The notes below the pieces were generated by a model, which worked only from the letters and a program-made list of their open reading frames with translations, was not told the origin of the DNA and made no database searches. From NCBI RefSeq assembly GCF_003173755.1, contig NZ_CP029553.1, positions 2,926,501 to 2,990,500 on the forward strand: a stretch of DNA of 64,000 nt, given 5' to 3'. Both the position numbers and the translations under genes were made by a program. This document shows, in pieces, positions 38,698 to 47,978 of the stretch. Numbering within the stretch: position 1 is the stretch's first letter; every line of letters starts with the position of its first letter. The DNA is from Methylobacterium terrae. GTDB lineage: Bacteria > Pseudomonadota > Alphaproteobacteria > Rhizobiales > Beijerinckiaceae.

Positions 38698-40014
38698 GTG
38701 CGGAGCGGGGACGGGACCTTGGGCAGGCGGTATTTGCGCAGACGGGACCTGCGCAGACGGCAGGTACGGCGGACGAAGGGGATGCGCTGGCTCGCCGCGG
38801 CGGTCGCGCCCTGGGCCGTCGGTCTCGGCGTCCTGGTCTCGTTCACGGCCTCGGCCGGCTACGAAACCTCGCTCGGATCGAACGCCGTCGCCCGCCTCGT
38901 CCCGCGCGGAATGCCGCCGCTGCCCGAGCGCGGCCTGATCTCGCAGGTGAGCCTCTCCGGCCCCATGACCGGCCTCATGACCGGCGCCGTGGCCGGCCTT
39001 TCGCGCCTCGCCCTCGACGCCGAGCCCTTGCGCCCGGACCTCAAGGCGGATGCCCGCACCCGGCCGCTGGCACAGCGCACCCACAAGGGGGATGCCCTCG
39101 TGCCGGCCCGGGTCGGCGGCCTGGCCCGTCCAGCCTCCCTGTCGACCGGCTGGCTCGGCAGCAGCGGGCCGAGCGTCGCCTCGACCTTCACCCCCGGACC
39201 GGCGACCTGGAACCCGGATCTCGAGCCGCAAGGCGGCTTCGTGCCCTTCGCGGACGATCCCGGCGAGGCCGGCACCAGCTCGCCGGCGGCCGGCGCCACC
39301 GCGCCGACCCGCGGGGCGGCGACCGGCGGGCAGACCGCCGCCAAGGCTTCCGACACACGGGTGCCCGATGCCCGGGCGGGTCGCGAGGGCAGCACCCCGG
39401 CGGTGCCCCGCGCCGTCGCCCTGTCCTCGACGACCCCGGCCCCCTCCGATGCGACGCCGGTCGAGATCGCCGCCGGCGGCCAGATCTCGCCGCGCCTCGA
39501 CCGCGATGCCCGCGCGGCCGTCACGACCGCGGCGCGGATCGCCCCCGAGGCCCTGCCGAGCGAGGATGCGAGGCGCCGCTACGCCGACCTCATCACCCCG
39601 GAAAACGCCGAGAAGGAGCAGCGCTGCCTCGCGGAAGCCGTGTACTTCGAGGCCCGCGGCGAGCCCGAGCAGGGTCAGGCCGCGGTCGCCCAGGTGGTGC
39701 TCAACCGCGCCAAGAGCGGCCTCTACCCGGCCAACATCTGCGGCGTGGTCTACCAGAACCGCCACCGCTACATGGGCTGCCAGTTCTCCTTCGCCTGCGA
39801 GGGCAAGTCCCTGCGCATCACCGACGACGCCTCGTGGCAGACGGCCACCCGCGTCGCCCACGCGGTGGTGGAAGGGCGCACCTACCTCGCCGATGTCGGC
39901 GGGGCGACGCATTACCACGCCGACTACGTCAAGCCGCGCTGGTCGCGCCGCCTGCGCAAGATGGACGTGATCGGCCGCCACATCTTCTACCAGCTGCGGC
40001 CGGGGCAGACCTGA
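38698..40014 (+). CDS. SleB-type cell wall hydrolase with long disordered linker
   Basis: The 438-residue protein starts with an arginine-rich cytoplasmic stretch and one membrane helix (WLAAAVAPWAVGLGVLV). A low-complexity Ala/Pro/Thr linker of about 250 residues follows, then the Hydrolase_2 (SleB) domain: CLAEAVYFEARGEPEQGQAA, VVLNRAKSGLYP, NICGVVYQ and CQFSFACEG. Glu in YFEARGE is the expected catalytic acid. It should cleave peptidoglycan in the periplasm. The GTG at 38698 has a poor ribosome-binding site; an ATG at 38782 is an alternative start. Confidence 0.85.
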   Translation: MRSGDGTLGRRYLRRRDLRRRQVRRTKGMRWLAAAVAPWAVGLGVLVSFTASAGYETSLGSNAVARLVPRGMPPLPERGLISQVSLSGPMTGLMTGAVAGLSRLALDAEPLRPDLKADARTRPLAQRTHKGDALVPARVGGLARPASLSTGWLGSSGPSVASTFTPGPATWNPDLEPQGGFVPFADDPGEAGTSSPAAGATAPTRGAATGGQTAAKASDTRVPDARAGREGSTPAVPRAVALSSTTPAPSDATPVEIAAGGQISPRLDRDARAAVTTAARIAPEALPSEDARRRYADLITPENAEKEQRCLAEAVYFEARGEPEQGQAAVAQVVLNRAKSGLYPANICGVVYQNRHRYMGCQFSFACEGKSLRITDDASWQTATRVAHAVVEGRTYLADVGGATHYHADYVKPRWSRRLRKMDVIGRHIFYQLRPGQT

Positions 40015-40600
40015 GCGGGAAGCCGGTGCGACCGGAGGTTCGTCGCGAGGTTTGAGCGAGCGACGGCATCGTCACGGTCTGGAACCCGTCACGCGTTCGA
40101 CGGGCCCGTCGGAGTCGCGACCTCCTCCTGAGGCGTCGGCCCCGCTCGTCATATCGGTGCCGTCCGCTTCGAGCCTGAACCGCAACGACACCGCCTCTCG
40201 ACGTCACCCCGGAACTCGCCGGAGGCGAGAACGCGGGATGAAGGAGGAGGGTCGAGCCCTGATCGTCCAAGGCGAACAGGCCGATCCCGGGTGGTTCGCA
40301 ACGTCCGGCCTCCGTGCCCCGGCATACCCGTCGCGGCCCCACCACGGCACACGGTTTACCGCAACACTATCGATCCGGAACAATCTGACGGTTCCCGTGT
40401 CCAGGCGTGCGATCGACTCTCAGGCTTGCGAGAATCCCTCCGCAATTTGCCGAAATACGTAGTAAATCCCGAGGGCAATTTTACCCTCTTCCGGGTTTCG
40501 GCTTGCCTGATGGCCCCCTCAGCGGCTTCTCTCTCGGGCAAGCGTGGCGCTGACGATCGTCGCGCGGCCCCATCCCCGCCATTCCTGAGGAAGCCCGATC
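40015..40600. other. 586-base intergenic region without a supported gene
   Basis: A short plus-strand frame (40052-40462) has no ribosome-binding site and no recognisable protein pattern. Bases 40350-40500 are clearly less GC-rich and include GAGGG/CCCTC arms around caattttac (near 40474-40491), probably part of the leader of the following secreted-protein gene. No promoter pair or RNA gene could be defended. Confidence 0.4.
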
Positions 40601-41206
40601 ATGACCGCCCGGGTCACCCGTGCCATTGCCGCGACCGCTCTCGCGGCGGGCCTCATCTCCACCGCTCCGGCCTTCGCCGGCGGCTACGGCTGCACCACCG
40701 ACTGCTACCGCCGCGTCTCGACCCCGCCGGTCTTCGATACGGTGTCCGAGCAGGTGATGGTGCGCCCGCCCCGCACGGTGAACCACGTCGTGCCGCCGGT
40801 CTACGACACCGTATCCGAGCAGGTGCTGGTCTCGCCGCCGCGCCGTGTGTGGCAGACCTCGGTCGACGCCTACGGCCAGACCGTCGGCTGCTGGGTCACG
40901 ATCCCGGCCCGCTACGCCACGCAGACCCGCCGGGTGCTGGTGCGCCCGGCCCAGGTGGTGCCGCAGGTGATCCCGCCGGCCTACGCCTCCTACCAGCGCC
41001 GCGTCCTCGTCGAGCCGGCCCGCTCGGGCTGGGTGCCGGCGAATGGCGGCGGCTACGGTGGCGGCTACGGTGCCGGCCCGGCTCCGGGCGGGATCGTCGG
41101 CGCGGGCCTCGGCCTCGCGGGGGCGGGCATCGGACTTGCCGGCGCGGCGGTCGGCGCAGGCACCGGCCTCGTCTTCGGCGGCGGCAGCGTCTACGACGGC
41201 TACTGA
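40601..41206 (+). CDS. Secreted protein with internal repeats and glycine-rich tail
   Basis: The 201-residue product has a Sec signal peptide ending around STAPAFAGG. Two imperfect repeats follow (PPVFDTVSEQVMVRPPR and PPVYDTVSEQVLVSPPR), then two shorter VLVRPAQ/VLVEPAR units. The C-terminus is Gly/Ala-rich with glycine-zipper spacing, as in small outer-membrane or surface proteins. Two Cys near the start (GCTTDC) could form a disulfide. No enzyme motif is present. A strong GC hairpin (41215-41239) follows. Confidence 0.7.
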   Translation: MTARVTRAIAATALAAGLISTAPAFAGGYGCTTDCYRRVSTPPVFDTVSEQVMVRPPRTVNHVVPPVYDTVSEQVLVSPPRRVWQTSVDAYGQTVGCWVTIPARYATQTRRVLVRPAQVVPQVIPPAYASYQRRVLVEPARSGWVPANGGGYGGGYGAGPAPGGIVGAGLGLAGAGIGLAGAAVGAGTGLVFGGGSVYDGY

Positions 41207-41214
41207 GCCTTAAC

Positions 41215-41239
41215 GCGGCCCGGGTCAGGCCCGGGCCGC
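41215..41239 (+). terminator. Hairpin terminator after the secreted-protein gene
   Basis: GCGGCCCGGG and CCCGGGCCGC form a perfect ten-base stem with a five-base loop, eight bases after the stop codon, followed by only a short CTTG. It is probably a GC-strong terminator with a weak U-tract. Confidence 0.55.
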
Positions 41240-41321
41240 CTTGCCGCGAGGGGACTCGCGCTCCACAACCCTCGGCGAAGCGAACGCGGCCCGAAGGTCG
41301 CGCGGTCAGGGAGGCGAGAGC

Positions 41322-42311
41322 GTGGGCACCTTCAAGGCAGTGGTGATCGAGAAGGGCGAGGGCGGGCAGCGCGTCGCGCTCAGGGATTTCGACGAATCCG
41401 AGCTGATGGACGGCGACGTCACCGTCCGGGTCACCCACTCCACCCTCAACTACAAGGACGGGCTGGCGCTCACCGGCAAGGCGCCGGTGGTGCGGCGCTG
41501 GCCGATGATCCCGGGCATCGACTTTTCCGGCGTGGTCGAGTCGTCCTCGCACCCGGACTGGAAGCCCGGCGACGCCGTGGTGCTCAACGGCTGGGGCACA
41601 GGCGAGACCCATCTCGGCGCCTACGCGGAGAAGTCCCGCGTGAAGGGGGACTGGTTGGTGGCCCTGCCGGCGGCCCTCACGCCCGAGCAGGCGATGGCGA
41701 TCGGCACCGCCGGCTACACCGCGATGCTGGCCCTGCTGGCGATCGAGCGCCACGGGCTGACCCCGGATTCCGGACCGGCCCTGGTGACGGGCGCGGCCGG
41801 CGGCGTCGGCTCGGTGGCGGTCTCGCTGCTGGCAAAGGCCGGCTGGCGCGTCATCGCCTCGACCGGGCGCGCCGCGGAGGAAGCCGAGTACCTGCGCGGC
41901 CTCGGCGCGGCCGAGATCATCGACCGGAGCGAGCTGAGCGCCCCGGGCAAGCCGCTCGCGAAGGAGCGCTGGGCCGCCACGATCGACGCGGTCGGCTCCG
42001 CGACGCTGGCCAACGCGCTGGCCATGACCCGCTACGGCGGGGCGGTCGCGGCCTGCGGCCTCGCCGGCGGCATGGACCTGCCGACCTCGGTGGCGCCGTT
42101 CATCCTGCGCGGGGTCGCGCTCTACGGCATCGAGAGCGTGATGGCGCCGCTGCCCCTTCGCCGCGAGGCCTGGGCCCGGCTCGCCCGCGACCTCGATCCC
42201 GCCGCGCTCTCGGCGATGACCACCACCGTGCCCCTCGCCGAGGTGATCGAGCGCGGTCCGGAGATCCTGGCCGGCCGCACCCGCGGACGCACCGTGGTGA
42301 CGATCGCGTAG
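41322..42311 (+). CDS. acuI: Acrylyl-CoA reductase (AcuI/YhdH-type MDR oxidoreductase)
   Basis: I chose the GTG at 41322 because AGGGAGG precedes it and FKAVVIEK is the usual start of the family, giving 329 residues. It is an NADPH-dependent medium-chain dehydrogenase/reductase without catalytic zinc: [34 protein letters not shown] and the nucleotide-binding [12 protein letters not shown]. AcuI reduces acryloyl-CoA to propionyl-CoA, detoxifying acrylate and feeding 3-hydroxypropionate and propionyl-CoA metabolism, which links to the mce gene upstream. Confidence 0.88.
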   Translation: MGTFKAVVIEKGEGGQRVALRDFDESELMDGDVTVRVTHSTLNYKDGLALTGKAPVVRRWPMIPGIDFSGVVESSSHPDWKPGDAVVLNGWGTGETHLGAYAEKSRVKGDWLVALPAALTPEQAMAIGTAGYTAMLALLAIERHGLTPDSGPALVTGAAGGVGSVAVSLLAKAGWRVIASTGRAAEEAEYLRGLGAAEIIDRSELSAPGKPLAKERWAATIDAVGSATLANALAMTRYGGAVAACGLAGGMDLPTSVAPFILRGVALYGIESVMAPLPLRREAWARLARDLDPAALSAMTTTVPLAEVIERGPEILAGRTRGRTVVTIA

Positions 42312-42358
42312 ACGCGCCAACGCGGAACCTTGACGGCGTCCCGCGCATTGCCCGATTC

Positions 42359-42820
42359 ATGAGCATCGCTTTCGTTCGCGAGAAGGAGGGCGGGGAGGCC
42401 TTCGAGGATCTCCCCGACCGTCCCGTCTCCCCGCACCCGAACTTCGTCACGCCGGAGGGCCTCGCCCTCATCGACGCGGAGCTGGACCGGCTGCACGCCG
42501 AGCATGCCGGCCTGTCGCCCGACGACAAGGCGAACATGGCGCGGGTGAACCGCGACCTGCGCTACTGGACCGCCCGCCGGAACTCGGCGCAGGTCGTGAC
42601 GCAGCCCGCGAGCGACACCGTGCATTTCGGCTCGACCGTCGTCATCGCGCGCGAGGACGGCACCGAGCAGACCTTCCGGATCGTCGGCGAGGACGAGGCC
42701 GACCCGGCGAAGGGCACGATCGCCTACGTCGCCCCGCTCGCCCGGGCGCTCACGGGCAAGCAGGCGGGCGACGCCGTCACGGTCGCGGATCACGAGGTGG
42801 AGATCGTCTCTGTCCGCTGA
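42359..42820 (+). CDS. GreA/GreB-family transcription elongation factor
   Basis: The 153-residue protein has a short N-terminal helical region (LALIDAELDRLHAEH) followed by a typical GreA/GreB C-terminal domain: VHFGSTVVIAREDG, FRIVGEDEADPAKGTI and ALTGKQAGDAV. Gre factors rescue backtracked RNA polymerase. The coiled coil looks like that of the GreB-like group that differs from canonical GreA, so a specialised paralogue is likely. Its 3' end overlaps the convergent LysR gene by 31 bases. Confidence 0.85.
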   Translation: MSIAFVREKEGGEAFEDLPDRPVSPHPNFVTPEGLALIDAELDRLHAEHAGLSPDDKANMARVNRDLRYWTARRNSAQVVTQPASDTVHFGSTVVIAREDGTEQTFRIVGEDEADPAKGTIAYVAPLARALTGKQAGDAVTVADHEVEIVSVR

Positions 42821-43761
42821 GACGGGGCTCGACCTTCGATCAGGTCGCGCTCGCGGGTGATCGCCGCGCCGACGAAGTCGAGGAAGGCGCGCACCCGGGC
42901 GGCCCGGCGCAGGTCGGGATGGGTCAGGAGCCAGAGCCCGGCATCGAGTTCGGGCACCGGCCCGGAGAGCCGCACGAGGCCGGCGCGACGGTCGCCGATG
43001 ACGCAGGGCAGGGGGCCGATGCCGATCCCGGCCTCGACCGCGTCCGCCAGTCCCTGCACCGTGTCGAGCCGCAGGACCACGCGCTCCGGCTCCGTCCGCT
43101 CCTGCACATAGCGCGCGACCGCGGCGGCGCCGAGGCGCGGCGCCGGCGACACCCAGCGCCGTCGGCCGGGCGGCACGGTCCGGTCGAGGTCGGCCCGGCC
43201 GTAGAGCGCCCAGGCGATGGTGGCGAGGCGTCGCCCGACCAGGGTGTCGGGCGGGTCGTTGGTGGCGCGCAGGGCCACGTCGGCATCGCCCTTGGCGAGA
43301 TTGAGCGCCTGCTCCGGCACGACCACGTCGAGGCGGACTTCCGGGCAGCGGGCGCAGAACGCGGCCAGGATCGGGGTCAGCAGGCCGGTGAGCAGCGAGG
43401 CCGCGGTGGTGACGCGCAACTCGCCGGCCGGGCTCAGGCCCTCGCTCTCGATCCGCCGGGTGAAGGCGAGCACGTCCTCCTCCATCCGGGCGGCGATGCG
43501 GGCCATCTCCTCGGCCGCCGGCGTCGGCACGTAGCCGGTGCGGTGGCGCTCGAACAGCGGCGTGCGCAGGGCCGCCTCGATCTGGCCGAGGCGCCGGAAG
43601 GCGGTGGAATGGTTGATGCCGAGCCGCTCGGCGGCGAGCGTCAGGCCGCGCTGGTCGGAGATGGCCTTCACCAGCCGGAAATCGTCCCAGGCGAGGGGGG
43701 CGGTCACGCGGATTTCCTCGAGCTTGCGCGCCTGCAAGCGCGGATTTGCAGCGTAGGCCAT
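42790..43761 (-). CDS. LysR-family transcriptional regulator
   Basis: The 323-residue protein has the winged-helix LysR domain ([20 protein letters not shown] with [19 protein letters not shown]) and a type 2 periplasmic-binding-like effector domain. The start at 43761 adds about 18 residues before the usual beginning; a GTG near 43707 is an alternative. It is divergent from wrbA with a 58-base gap, so it may control wrbA and itself. The effector is unknown. Confidence 0.88.
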   Translation of the reverse strand: MAYAANPRLQARKLEEIRVTAPLAWDDFRLVKAISDQRGLTLAAERLGINHSTAFRRLGQIEAALRTPLFERHRTGYVPTPAAEEMARIAARMEEDVLAFTRRIESEGLSPAGELRVTTAASLLTGLLTPILAAFCARCPEVRLDVVVPEQALNLAKGDADVALRATNDPPDTLVGRRLATIAWALYGRADLDRTVPPGRRRWVSPAPRLGAAAVARYVQERTEPERVVLRLDTVQGLADAVEAGIGIGPLPCVIGDRRAGLVRLSGPVPELDAGLWLLTHPDLRRAARVRAFLDFVGAAITRERDLIEGRAPSQRTETISTS

Positions 43762-43819
43762 TTCCCGCGGACCTGCGATCCACGATGGTCCGGCTCCGAC
43801 AGCGACAGGAGATCACGCG

Positions 43820-44419
43820 ATGGCGAAGGTTCTGGTCCTCTACTACTCGACCTACGGGCATATCGAGCAGATGGCCTACGCGGTGGCCGAGGGCGTCCGC
43901 GAGGCGGGGGCCGAGGTCGTGGTCAAGCGGGTGCCCGAATTGGTGCCGGAGGAGGTCGCCCGAAAGTCGCACTACAAGCTCGACCAGAAGGCGCCGGTCG
44001 CCACCGTGGACGAGCTGCCGTCCTACGACGCCATCATCTTCGGCACGCCGACCCGCTACGGCAACATGGCCTCGCAGATGAAGAACTTCATCGACCAGAC
44101 CGGCGGCCTGTGGGCGAAGGGCGAGCTGATCGGCAAGGTCGGCTCGGTCTTCACCTCGACGGCCTCGCAGCATGGCGGCCAGGAATCGACGATCCTGAGC
44201 TTCCACACCGTGCTGCTGCATCAGGGCATGGTGGTGGTCGGCCTGCCCTACAGCTTCCAGGGCCAGCTCGGCACGACCGAGGTGATGGGCAACTCGCCCT
44301 ACGGCGCCTCGACCATCGCGGGCGGCGACGGCAGCCGCCAGCCGAGCGCCGTCGAGCTCGAGGGCGCCCGGTTCCAGGGCCGCCACGTCGCCGGCATCGC
44401 CGCGAAGCTCGCCGGCTGA
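43820..44419 (+). CDS. wrbA: NAD(P)H:quinone oxidoreductase, WrbA type
   Basis: The 199-residue flavodoxin-like protein has the FMN-phosphate loop [12 protein letters not shown] and the WrbA signatures [20 protein letters not shown] and [13 protein letters not shown]. It reduces quinones by two electrons using NAD(P)H, limiting radical formation. The length is standard. It is divergent from the LysR gene; CAGGAG precedes the ATG. Confidence 0.95.
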   Translation: MAKVLVLYYSTYGHIEQMAYAVAEGVREAGAEVVVKRVPELVPEEVARKSHYKLDQKAPVATVDELPSYDAIIFGTPTRYGNMASQMKNFIDQTGGLWAKGELIGKVGSVFTSTASQHGGQESTILSFHTVLLHQGMVVVGLPYSFQGQLGTTEVMGNSPYGASTIAGGDGSRQPSAVELEGARFQGRHVAGIAAKLAG

Positions 44420-44442
44420 TTCCCGGGAAGAGACCGCCAAAG

Positions 44443-44466
44443 AAAAAAGCCCGGCATGCGCCGGGC
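44443..44466 (-). terminator. Second intrinsic terminator, minus strand
   Basis: Read on the minus strand, GCCCGGC-GCAT-GCCGGGC is followed directly by TTTTTT. It is about 220 bases beyond the livM stop and about 90 bases beyond another intrinsic terminator, so it closes either residual liv read-through or a separate short transcript. Confidence 0.7.
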
Positions 44467-44477
44467 CTCTGAGGCGG

Positions 44478-44516
44478 AAGGTCGATGGGGGCTTAGGTGA
44501 CCTTCTAGGACCCATC
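44478..44516 (-). other. Mutually exclusive hairpin arms between tandem terminators
   Basis: On the minus strand the order is GATGGG, TCCTA, GAAGGTC, a short linker, CCCATC, GACCTTC. GATGGG pairs with CCCATC and GAAGGTC pairs with GACCTTC, in crossing order. The two hairpins therefore exclude each other or form a strained pseudoknot. Confidence 0.4.
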
Positions 44517-44554
44517 AACGCGGGCGCCCCGTGATCGGTTCCGCAGGTTTGACG

Positions 44555-44588
44555 AAAAAAATTCGGGGCGGCTTCGCGAGGACCGCCC
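44555..44588 (-). terminator. Intrinsic terminator of the liv operon
   Basis: On the minus strand GGGCGG and CCGCCC form a stem with an 11-base loop, followed by CGAA and seven T residues, about 100 bases after the livM stop. Confidence 0.75.
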
Positions 44589-44623
44589 AACCGCTGCGCG
44601 GCGGCCTATTCGGGCCGTCCGGA

Positions 44624-44666
44624 ACGAGAACGGCGCCGATCCCCGCGGGACCGGCGCCGTTCTCGT
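44624..44666 (-). terminator. 15-bp perfect hairpin downstream of livM
   Basis: ACGAGAACGGCGCCG (44624-44638) and its reverse complement (44652-44666) form a stem with a 13-base loop, 19 bases after the livM stop. No U-tract follows on the minus strand. It is probably a 3'-end stabiliser or a rho-assisted stop ahead of the terminator at 44555. Confidence 0.5.
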
Positions 44667-44684
44667 GTCGAACCGGGTCCGGCG

Positions 44685-45674
44685 TCAGAGCGGCCGCTTC
44701 AGCAGCCGGGCGACGAGGCCGAGGATGCCCTCGCGGAACACCAGCACGCAGATCACGAACACGAAGCCCTGGATGATCGTCACCCAGGCGCCGAACTGCG
44801 CCAGGTAGTTCTCCATCGCGATGATGACGAAGGAGCCGAGGATCGGGCCGAACACCGTGCCCATGCCGCCGACCAGCGTCATCAGCACCACCTCGCCCGA
44901 CATCGACCAGTGCACGTCGGTGAGCGAGGCGAGCTGGAACACGATCGCCTTGGTCGAGCCGGCAAGGCCCGCGAGCGTGGTCGAGAGCACGAACACCGCG
45001 AGCTTGTACTGGTTGGCGCGGTAGCCGAGCGAGATGGCGCGGGGCTCGTTGTCGCGGATCGCCTTCAGCACCTGGCCGAACGGCGAGTGGATGATGCGGT
45101 AGATCAGCAGGAGCCCTAGGAAGAAGATCACCGCGACGAGGGCGTAGAGCACCCGGTCGTCGGCGAGGCTGATGACGCCGAACAGGTTGCCGCGCGGCAC
45201 CGCCTGGATGCCGTCCTCGCCGCCGGTGAACTTCGCCTGGAGCGAGAAGAAGAACACCATCTGGGCGAGCGCCAGGGTGATCATCGAGAAGTAGATGCCC
45301 TGGCGCCGGATGGCGAGCGCCCCGAAGACGAGGCCGAGGAGCGCCGCCACCAGGGTGCCGCCGATGATGGCGAGTTCGGGGGTCAGGCCCCAGTACTTGG
45401 CGGTGTAGGCGGTGACGTAGCTCGCCATGCCGAAATAGGCGGCGTGGCCGAAGGAGAGCAGGCCGCCGTAGCCGAGCAGCAGGTTGAAGGCCAGCGCGAA
45501 CAGCGCGAAGCACAAAACCTTCATCAGGAAGACGGGGTAGAGGATGAAGGGCAGCACCGCGAGCAGGACCGCGATGATGACGAAGACGAGGCGGTGGAAC
45601 GCCTTGGCGTCCTTGCCCTCGGGCAGGGCGGTGGCGATCGGGGTGGCGTCGGTGGACGCCGCGGCGGAGGACAT
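44685..45674 (-). CDS. livM: Branched-chain amino acid-type ABC transporter permease LivM
   Basis: The 329-residue inner-membrane protein has about nine helices and the LivM signatures NLLLGYGGLLSFGHAAYFG and SLADDR/IRDNEPRAISLGY, the latter being the ATPase-coupling loop. It is the last gene of the operon, 28 bases after livH. With LivH it forms the membrane channel. The actual substrate may be an amide, urea or amino acid, since the binding proteins belong to a diverse group. Confidence 0.92.
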   Translation of the reverse strand: MSSAAASTDATPIATALPEGKDAKAFHRLVFVIIAVLLAVLPFILYPVFLMKVLCFALFALAFNLLLGYGGLLSFGHAAYFGMASYVTAYTAKYWGLTPELAIIGGTLVAALLGLVFGALAIRRQGIYFSMITLALAQMVFFFSLQAKFTGGEDGIQAVPRGNLFGVISLADDRVLYALVAVIFFLGLLLIYRIIHSPFGQVLKAIRDNEPRAISLGYRANQYKLAVFVLSTTLAGLAGSTKAIVFQLASLTDVHWSMSGEVVLMTLVGGMGTVFGPILGSFVIIAMENYLAQFGAWVTIIQGFVFVICVLVFREGILGLVARLLKRPL

Positions 45675-45702
45675 CGTCGTGTGTTCCTTCAGGCGAGGCG
45701 GG

Positions 45703-46590
45703 TCAGGCGGTGCGGCCGAACAGGCCGGCGGGCTTCACCAGCAGCACCAGCACCATGATGACGAAGATCACGGTCGAGGAGGCTTCCGGGTAGAACACCT
45801 TGGTCAGGCCCTCGATCAGCCCGAGGGTGAAGCCGGTGACGATCGAGCCGAGGATCGAGCCCATGCCGCCGATCACCACGACCGCGAACACCACGATGAT
45901 GATGTCGGCGCCCATGTTCGGGTTCACCGAGTAGACCGGCGCGGCGAGCACGCCCGCGAAGGCGGCGAGCGCGACGCCGAAGCCGTAGGTGAGGGTCAGG
46001 AGCAGGGGCACGTTGACGCCGAAGGCCTGGACCAGCGTCGGGTTCTCGGTGGCGGCCCGCAGGTACGCGCCGAGCTTCGTCTTCTCGATGACGAGCCAGG
46101 TCGCGATGCAGACGATCAGCGAGGCGACGACGACCCAGCCGCGATAGTTCGGCAGGAACATGAAGGGCAGGCGCTGGCCGCCCGACAGCTCGGAGGGGAT
46201 CGCGTAGGGCAGGCCCGACACGCCGTACTCGTTGCGGAACAGGCCCTGGATGATCAGCGCCAGGCCGAAGGTCAGGAGCAGGCCGTAGAGGTGATCGAGC
46301 TTGTAGAGCCGCGAAATCAGCAACCGCTCCAGGATCACCCCGAAGATGCCGACCACGATCGGCGCCAGGAGGAGCGCCCACCAGTAGCCGAGCCCGGCGT
46401 AGTTCAGCAGCATCCAGGCGACGAAGGCGCCCATCATGTACTGCGCGCCGTGGGTGAAGTTGATGATGTTCAACAGCCCGAAGATGATCGCCAGCCCGAG
46501 CGACAGGATGGCGTAGAACGAGCCGTTGATGAGGCCTAGCAGGAGCTGGCCGAAGAGCGCCTGCATGGGGACGCCGAGGATCGTGGGCAT
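45703..46590 (-). CDS. livH: Branched-chain amino acid-type ABC transporter permease LivH
   Basis: The 295-residue permease has about eight helices with the LivH motifs GLINGSFYAILSLGLAIIFG, NIINFTHGA, the coupling-loop segment YLRAATENPTLVQAFGVN and a C-terminal VLLVKPAGLFG. The length is normal. It is preceded by the second binding-protein gene with an 85-base gap containing a strong hairpin, and followed by livM. Confidence 0.93.
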   Translation of the reverse strand: MPTILGVPMQALFGQLLLGLINGSFYAILSLGLAIIFGLLNIINFTHGAQYMMGAFVAWMLLNYAGLGYWWALLLAPIVVGIFGVILERLLISRLYKLDHLYGLLLTFGLALIIQGLFRNEYGVSGLPYAIPSELSGGQRLPFMFLPNYRGWVVVASLIVCIATWLVIEKTKLGAYLRAATENPTLVQAFGVNVPLLLTLTYGFGVALAAFAGVLAAPVYSVNPNMGADIIIVVFAVVVIGGMGSILGSIVTGFTLGLIEGLTKVFYPEASSTVIFVIMVLVLLVKPAGLFGRTA

Positions 46591-46631
46591 GGGGTCTGGC
46601 GACTCGCGTGGGGACCGGGCCGGGGTTCGGG

Positions 46632-46661
46632 GGCCGGCGGCGCCTGAGCGCGCCGCCGGCC
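46632..46661 (-). terminator. Intercistronic hairpin between binding protein and livH
   Basis: GGCCGGCGGCG and CGCCGCCGGCC form an 11-base stem (12 with one inner pair) between the binding-protein stop and the livH start. With no U-tract, it probably stabilises or partly attenuates the transcript so that binding protein exceeds permease, as is common in ABC operons. Confidence 0.5.
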
Positions 46662-46675
46662 GTCGCGTCGAGCGA

Positions 46676-47881
46676 TCAGCTCTTGTTCACGAGCGGGCAG
46701 TTGCCCTGGTTGAGGGGCCGAAAGGCCTCCGCGCCGGGAATGGTCGCCAGCGTCTTGTAGAGGTCCCAGGGACCCTTCGACTCGGCCGGCTTCTTGACCT
46801 CGAACAGGTACATGTCGTGGATCTTGCGCCCGTCGGGGCGGATGTTGCCCTTGCCGAACAGCGGATCGTCGGTCGGGATCTCCTTCATCTTCGCCACCAC
46901 CTTGGCCCCGTCGGAGGCCGTCTTCAGCGCCTCGACCGCCTTGAGGTAGTGGATCACGCCGGCATAGACGCCGGCCTGCACGGCGGTCGGCTTCTTGCCG
47001 CCGGCCTGCTTGGCGAAGCGGTCGGAGAAGGTGCGGGTGGCGTCGTTGAGGTCCCAGTAGAACGGCTCGGTGAGCACCAGCCCCTGCGCCACCTTCGGGG
47101 TCAGCGCGTGGATGTCGGAGGAGAAGATCAGGAGGCCGGCGATGGCCTGGCCGCCCTCGGTGATGCCGAACTCCGCCGCCTGCTTGATGGCGTTGATGGT
47201 GTCGCCGCCGGCATTGGCGAGCCCGATCACCTTGGCGCCCGAGCCCTGCGCCTGGAGCAGGAACGACGAGAAGTCCGCGGTCGGGAACGGGGTCTTGACC
47301 GCGCCGATCACCTTGCCGCCGTTCTTGGTGACGACCTCGGTGGTGTCGCGCTGGAGGGCCTGGCCGAAGGCGTAATCGGCGGTGAGGAAGAACCAGGTCG
47401 AGCCGCCGCGCTTCACCATCGCGCCGCCGGTGCCGTTGCCGAGCGCCACGGTGTCGTAGGTCCAGTGCACGGTGTTCGGCGAGCATTGCGGGCCGGTGAG
47501 GTCGGCGGTGCCGGCGCCCGAGTTGATGAAAGCCTTGTTCTTCTCGCGGGTGACCTGGTTGATGGCGAGCGCCACCGAGGAGGTCGGCACGTCGACGATC
47601 GCGTCGACGCCGTCGCGGTCGTACCATTGCCGGGCGATCGAGGCGCCGACATCGGGCTTGTTCTGGTGGTCGGCGGCGACGATCTCGACCTTCAGGCCCT
47701 TCTCGGCGGCCTTGAAGTCCTCGACCGCCATGCGGGCGGCGGCGACCGAGCCCTCGCCCGAGATGTCGGCGTAGACGCCCGAGCGGTCGTTCAGCACGCC
47801 GATCTTGACCGGCGTCTGCGCCGACGCCTGGGTCGTGGCGACGGCGCAGAGGGCGCTGGCGAGCAACAACCGTTTCAGCAT
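46676..47881 (-). CDS. ABC transporter substrate-binding protein, Liv/amide type (second copy)
   Basis: The 401-residue protein has a Sec signal peptide ending at ATTQASA and a type I periplasmic-binding fold: KIGVLNDRSGVYADISG at the first strand, then SSVALAINQV, WFFLTADYAFG and IGLANAGGDTINAIKQ. The C-terminus contains a conserved Cys in NQGNCPLVN. It is clearly paralogous to the gene just upstream in the operon, with long identical stretches. It captures the substrate in the periplasm for LivHM. Confidence 0.9.
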   Translation of the reverse strand: MLKRLLLASALCAVATTQASAQTPVKIGVLNDRSGVYADISGEGSVAAARMAVEDFKAAEKGLKVEIVAADHQNKPDVGASIARQWYDRDGVDAIVDVPTSSVALAINQVTREKNKAFINSGAGTADLTGPQCSPNTVHWTYDTVALGNGTGGAMVKRGGSTWFFLTADYAFGQALQRDTTEVVTKNGGKVIGAVKTPFPTADFSSFLLQAQGSGAKVIGLANAGGDTINAIKQAAEFGITEGGQAIAGLLIFSSDIHALTPKVAQGLVLTEPFYWDLNDATRTFSDRFAKQAGGKKPTAVQAGVYAGVIHYLKAVEALKTASDGAKVVAKMKEIPTDDPLFGKGNIRPDGRKIHDMYLFEVKKPAESKGPWDLYKTLATIPGAEAFRPLNQGNCPLVNKS

Positions 47882-47978
47882 CTACATTCCTCCCTGTGGC
47901 GCCGCGCGGCGGCGATGCGTGTCTTCATGGTTCCGGCGGGCTTCGCGGCGGCCAGGCCTCGCGCCCGCTTCTTCAGAG

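Noticed and set aside
40052..40462. A 136-codon frame between the cell-wall hydrolase and the secreted protein
   Set aside because: There is no ribosome-binding site, no recognisable pattern, and a composition change in the middle; it is treated as non-coding.
44478..44516. H-type pseudoknot
   Set aside because: The arms are in pseudoknot order, but there is no nucleotide between the last two strands to cross the first stem, so mutually exclusive hairpins are more likely.
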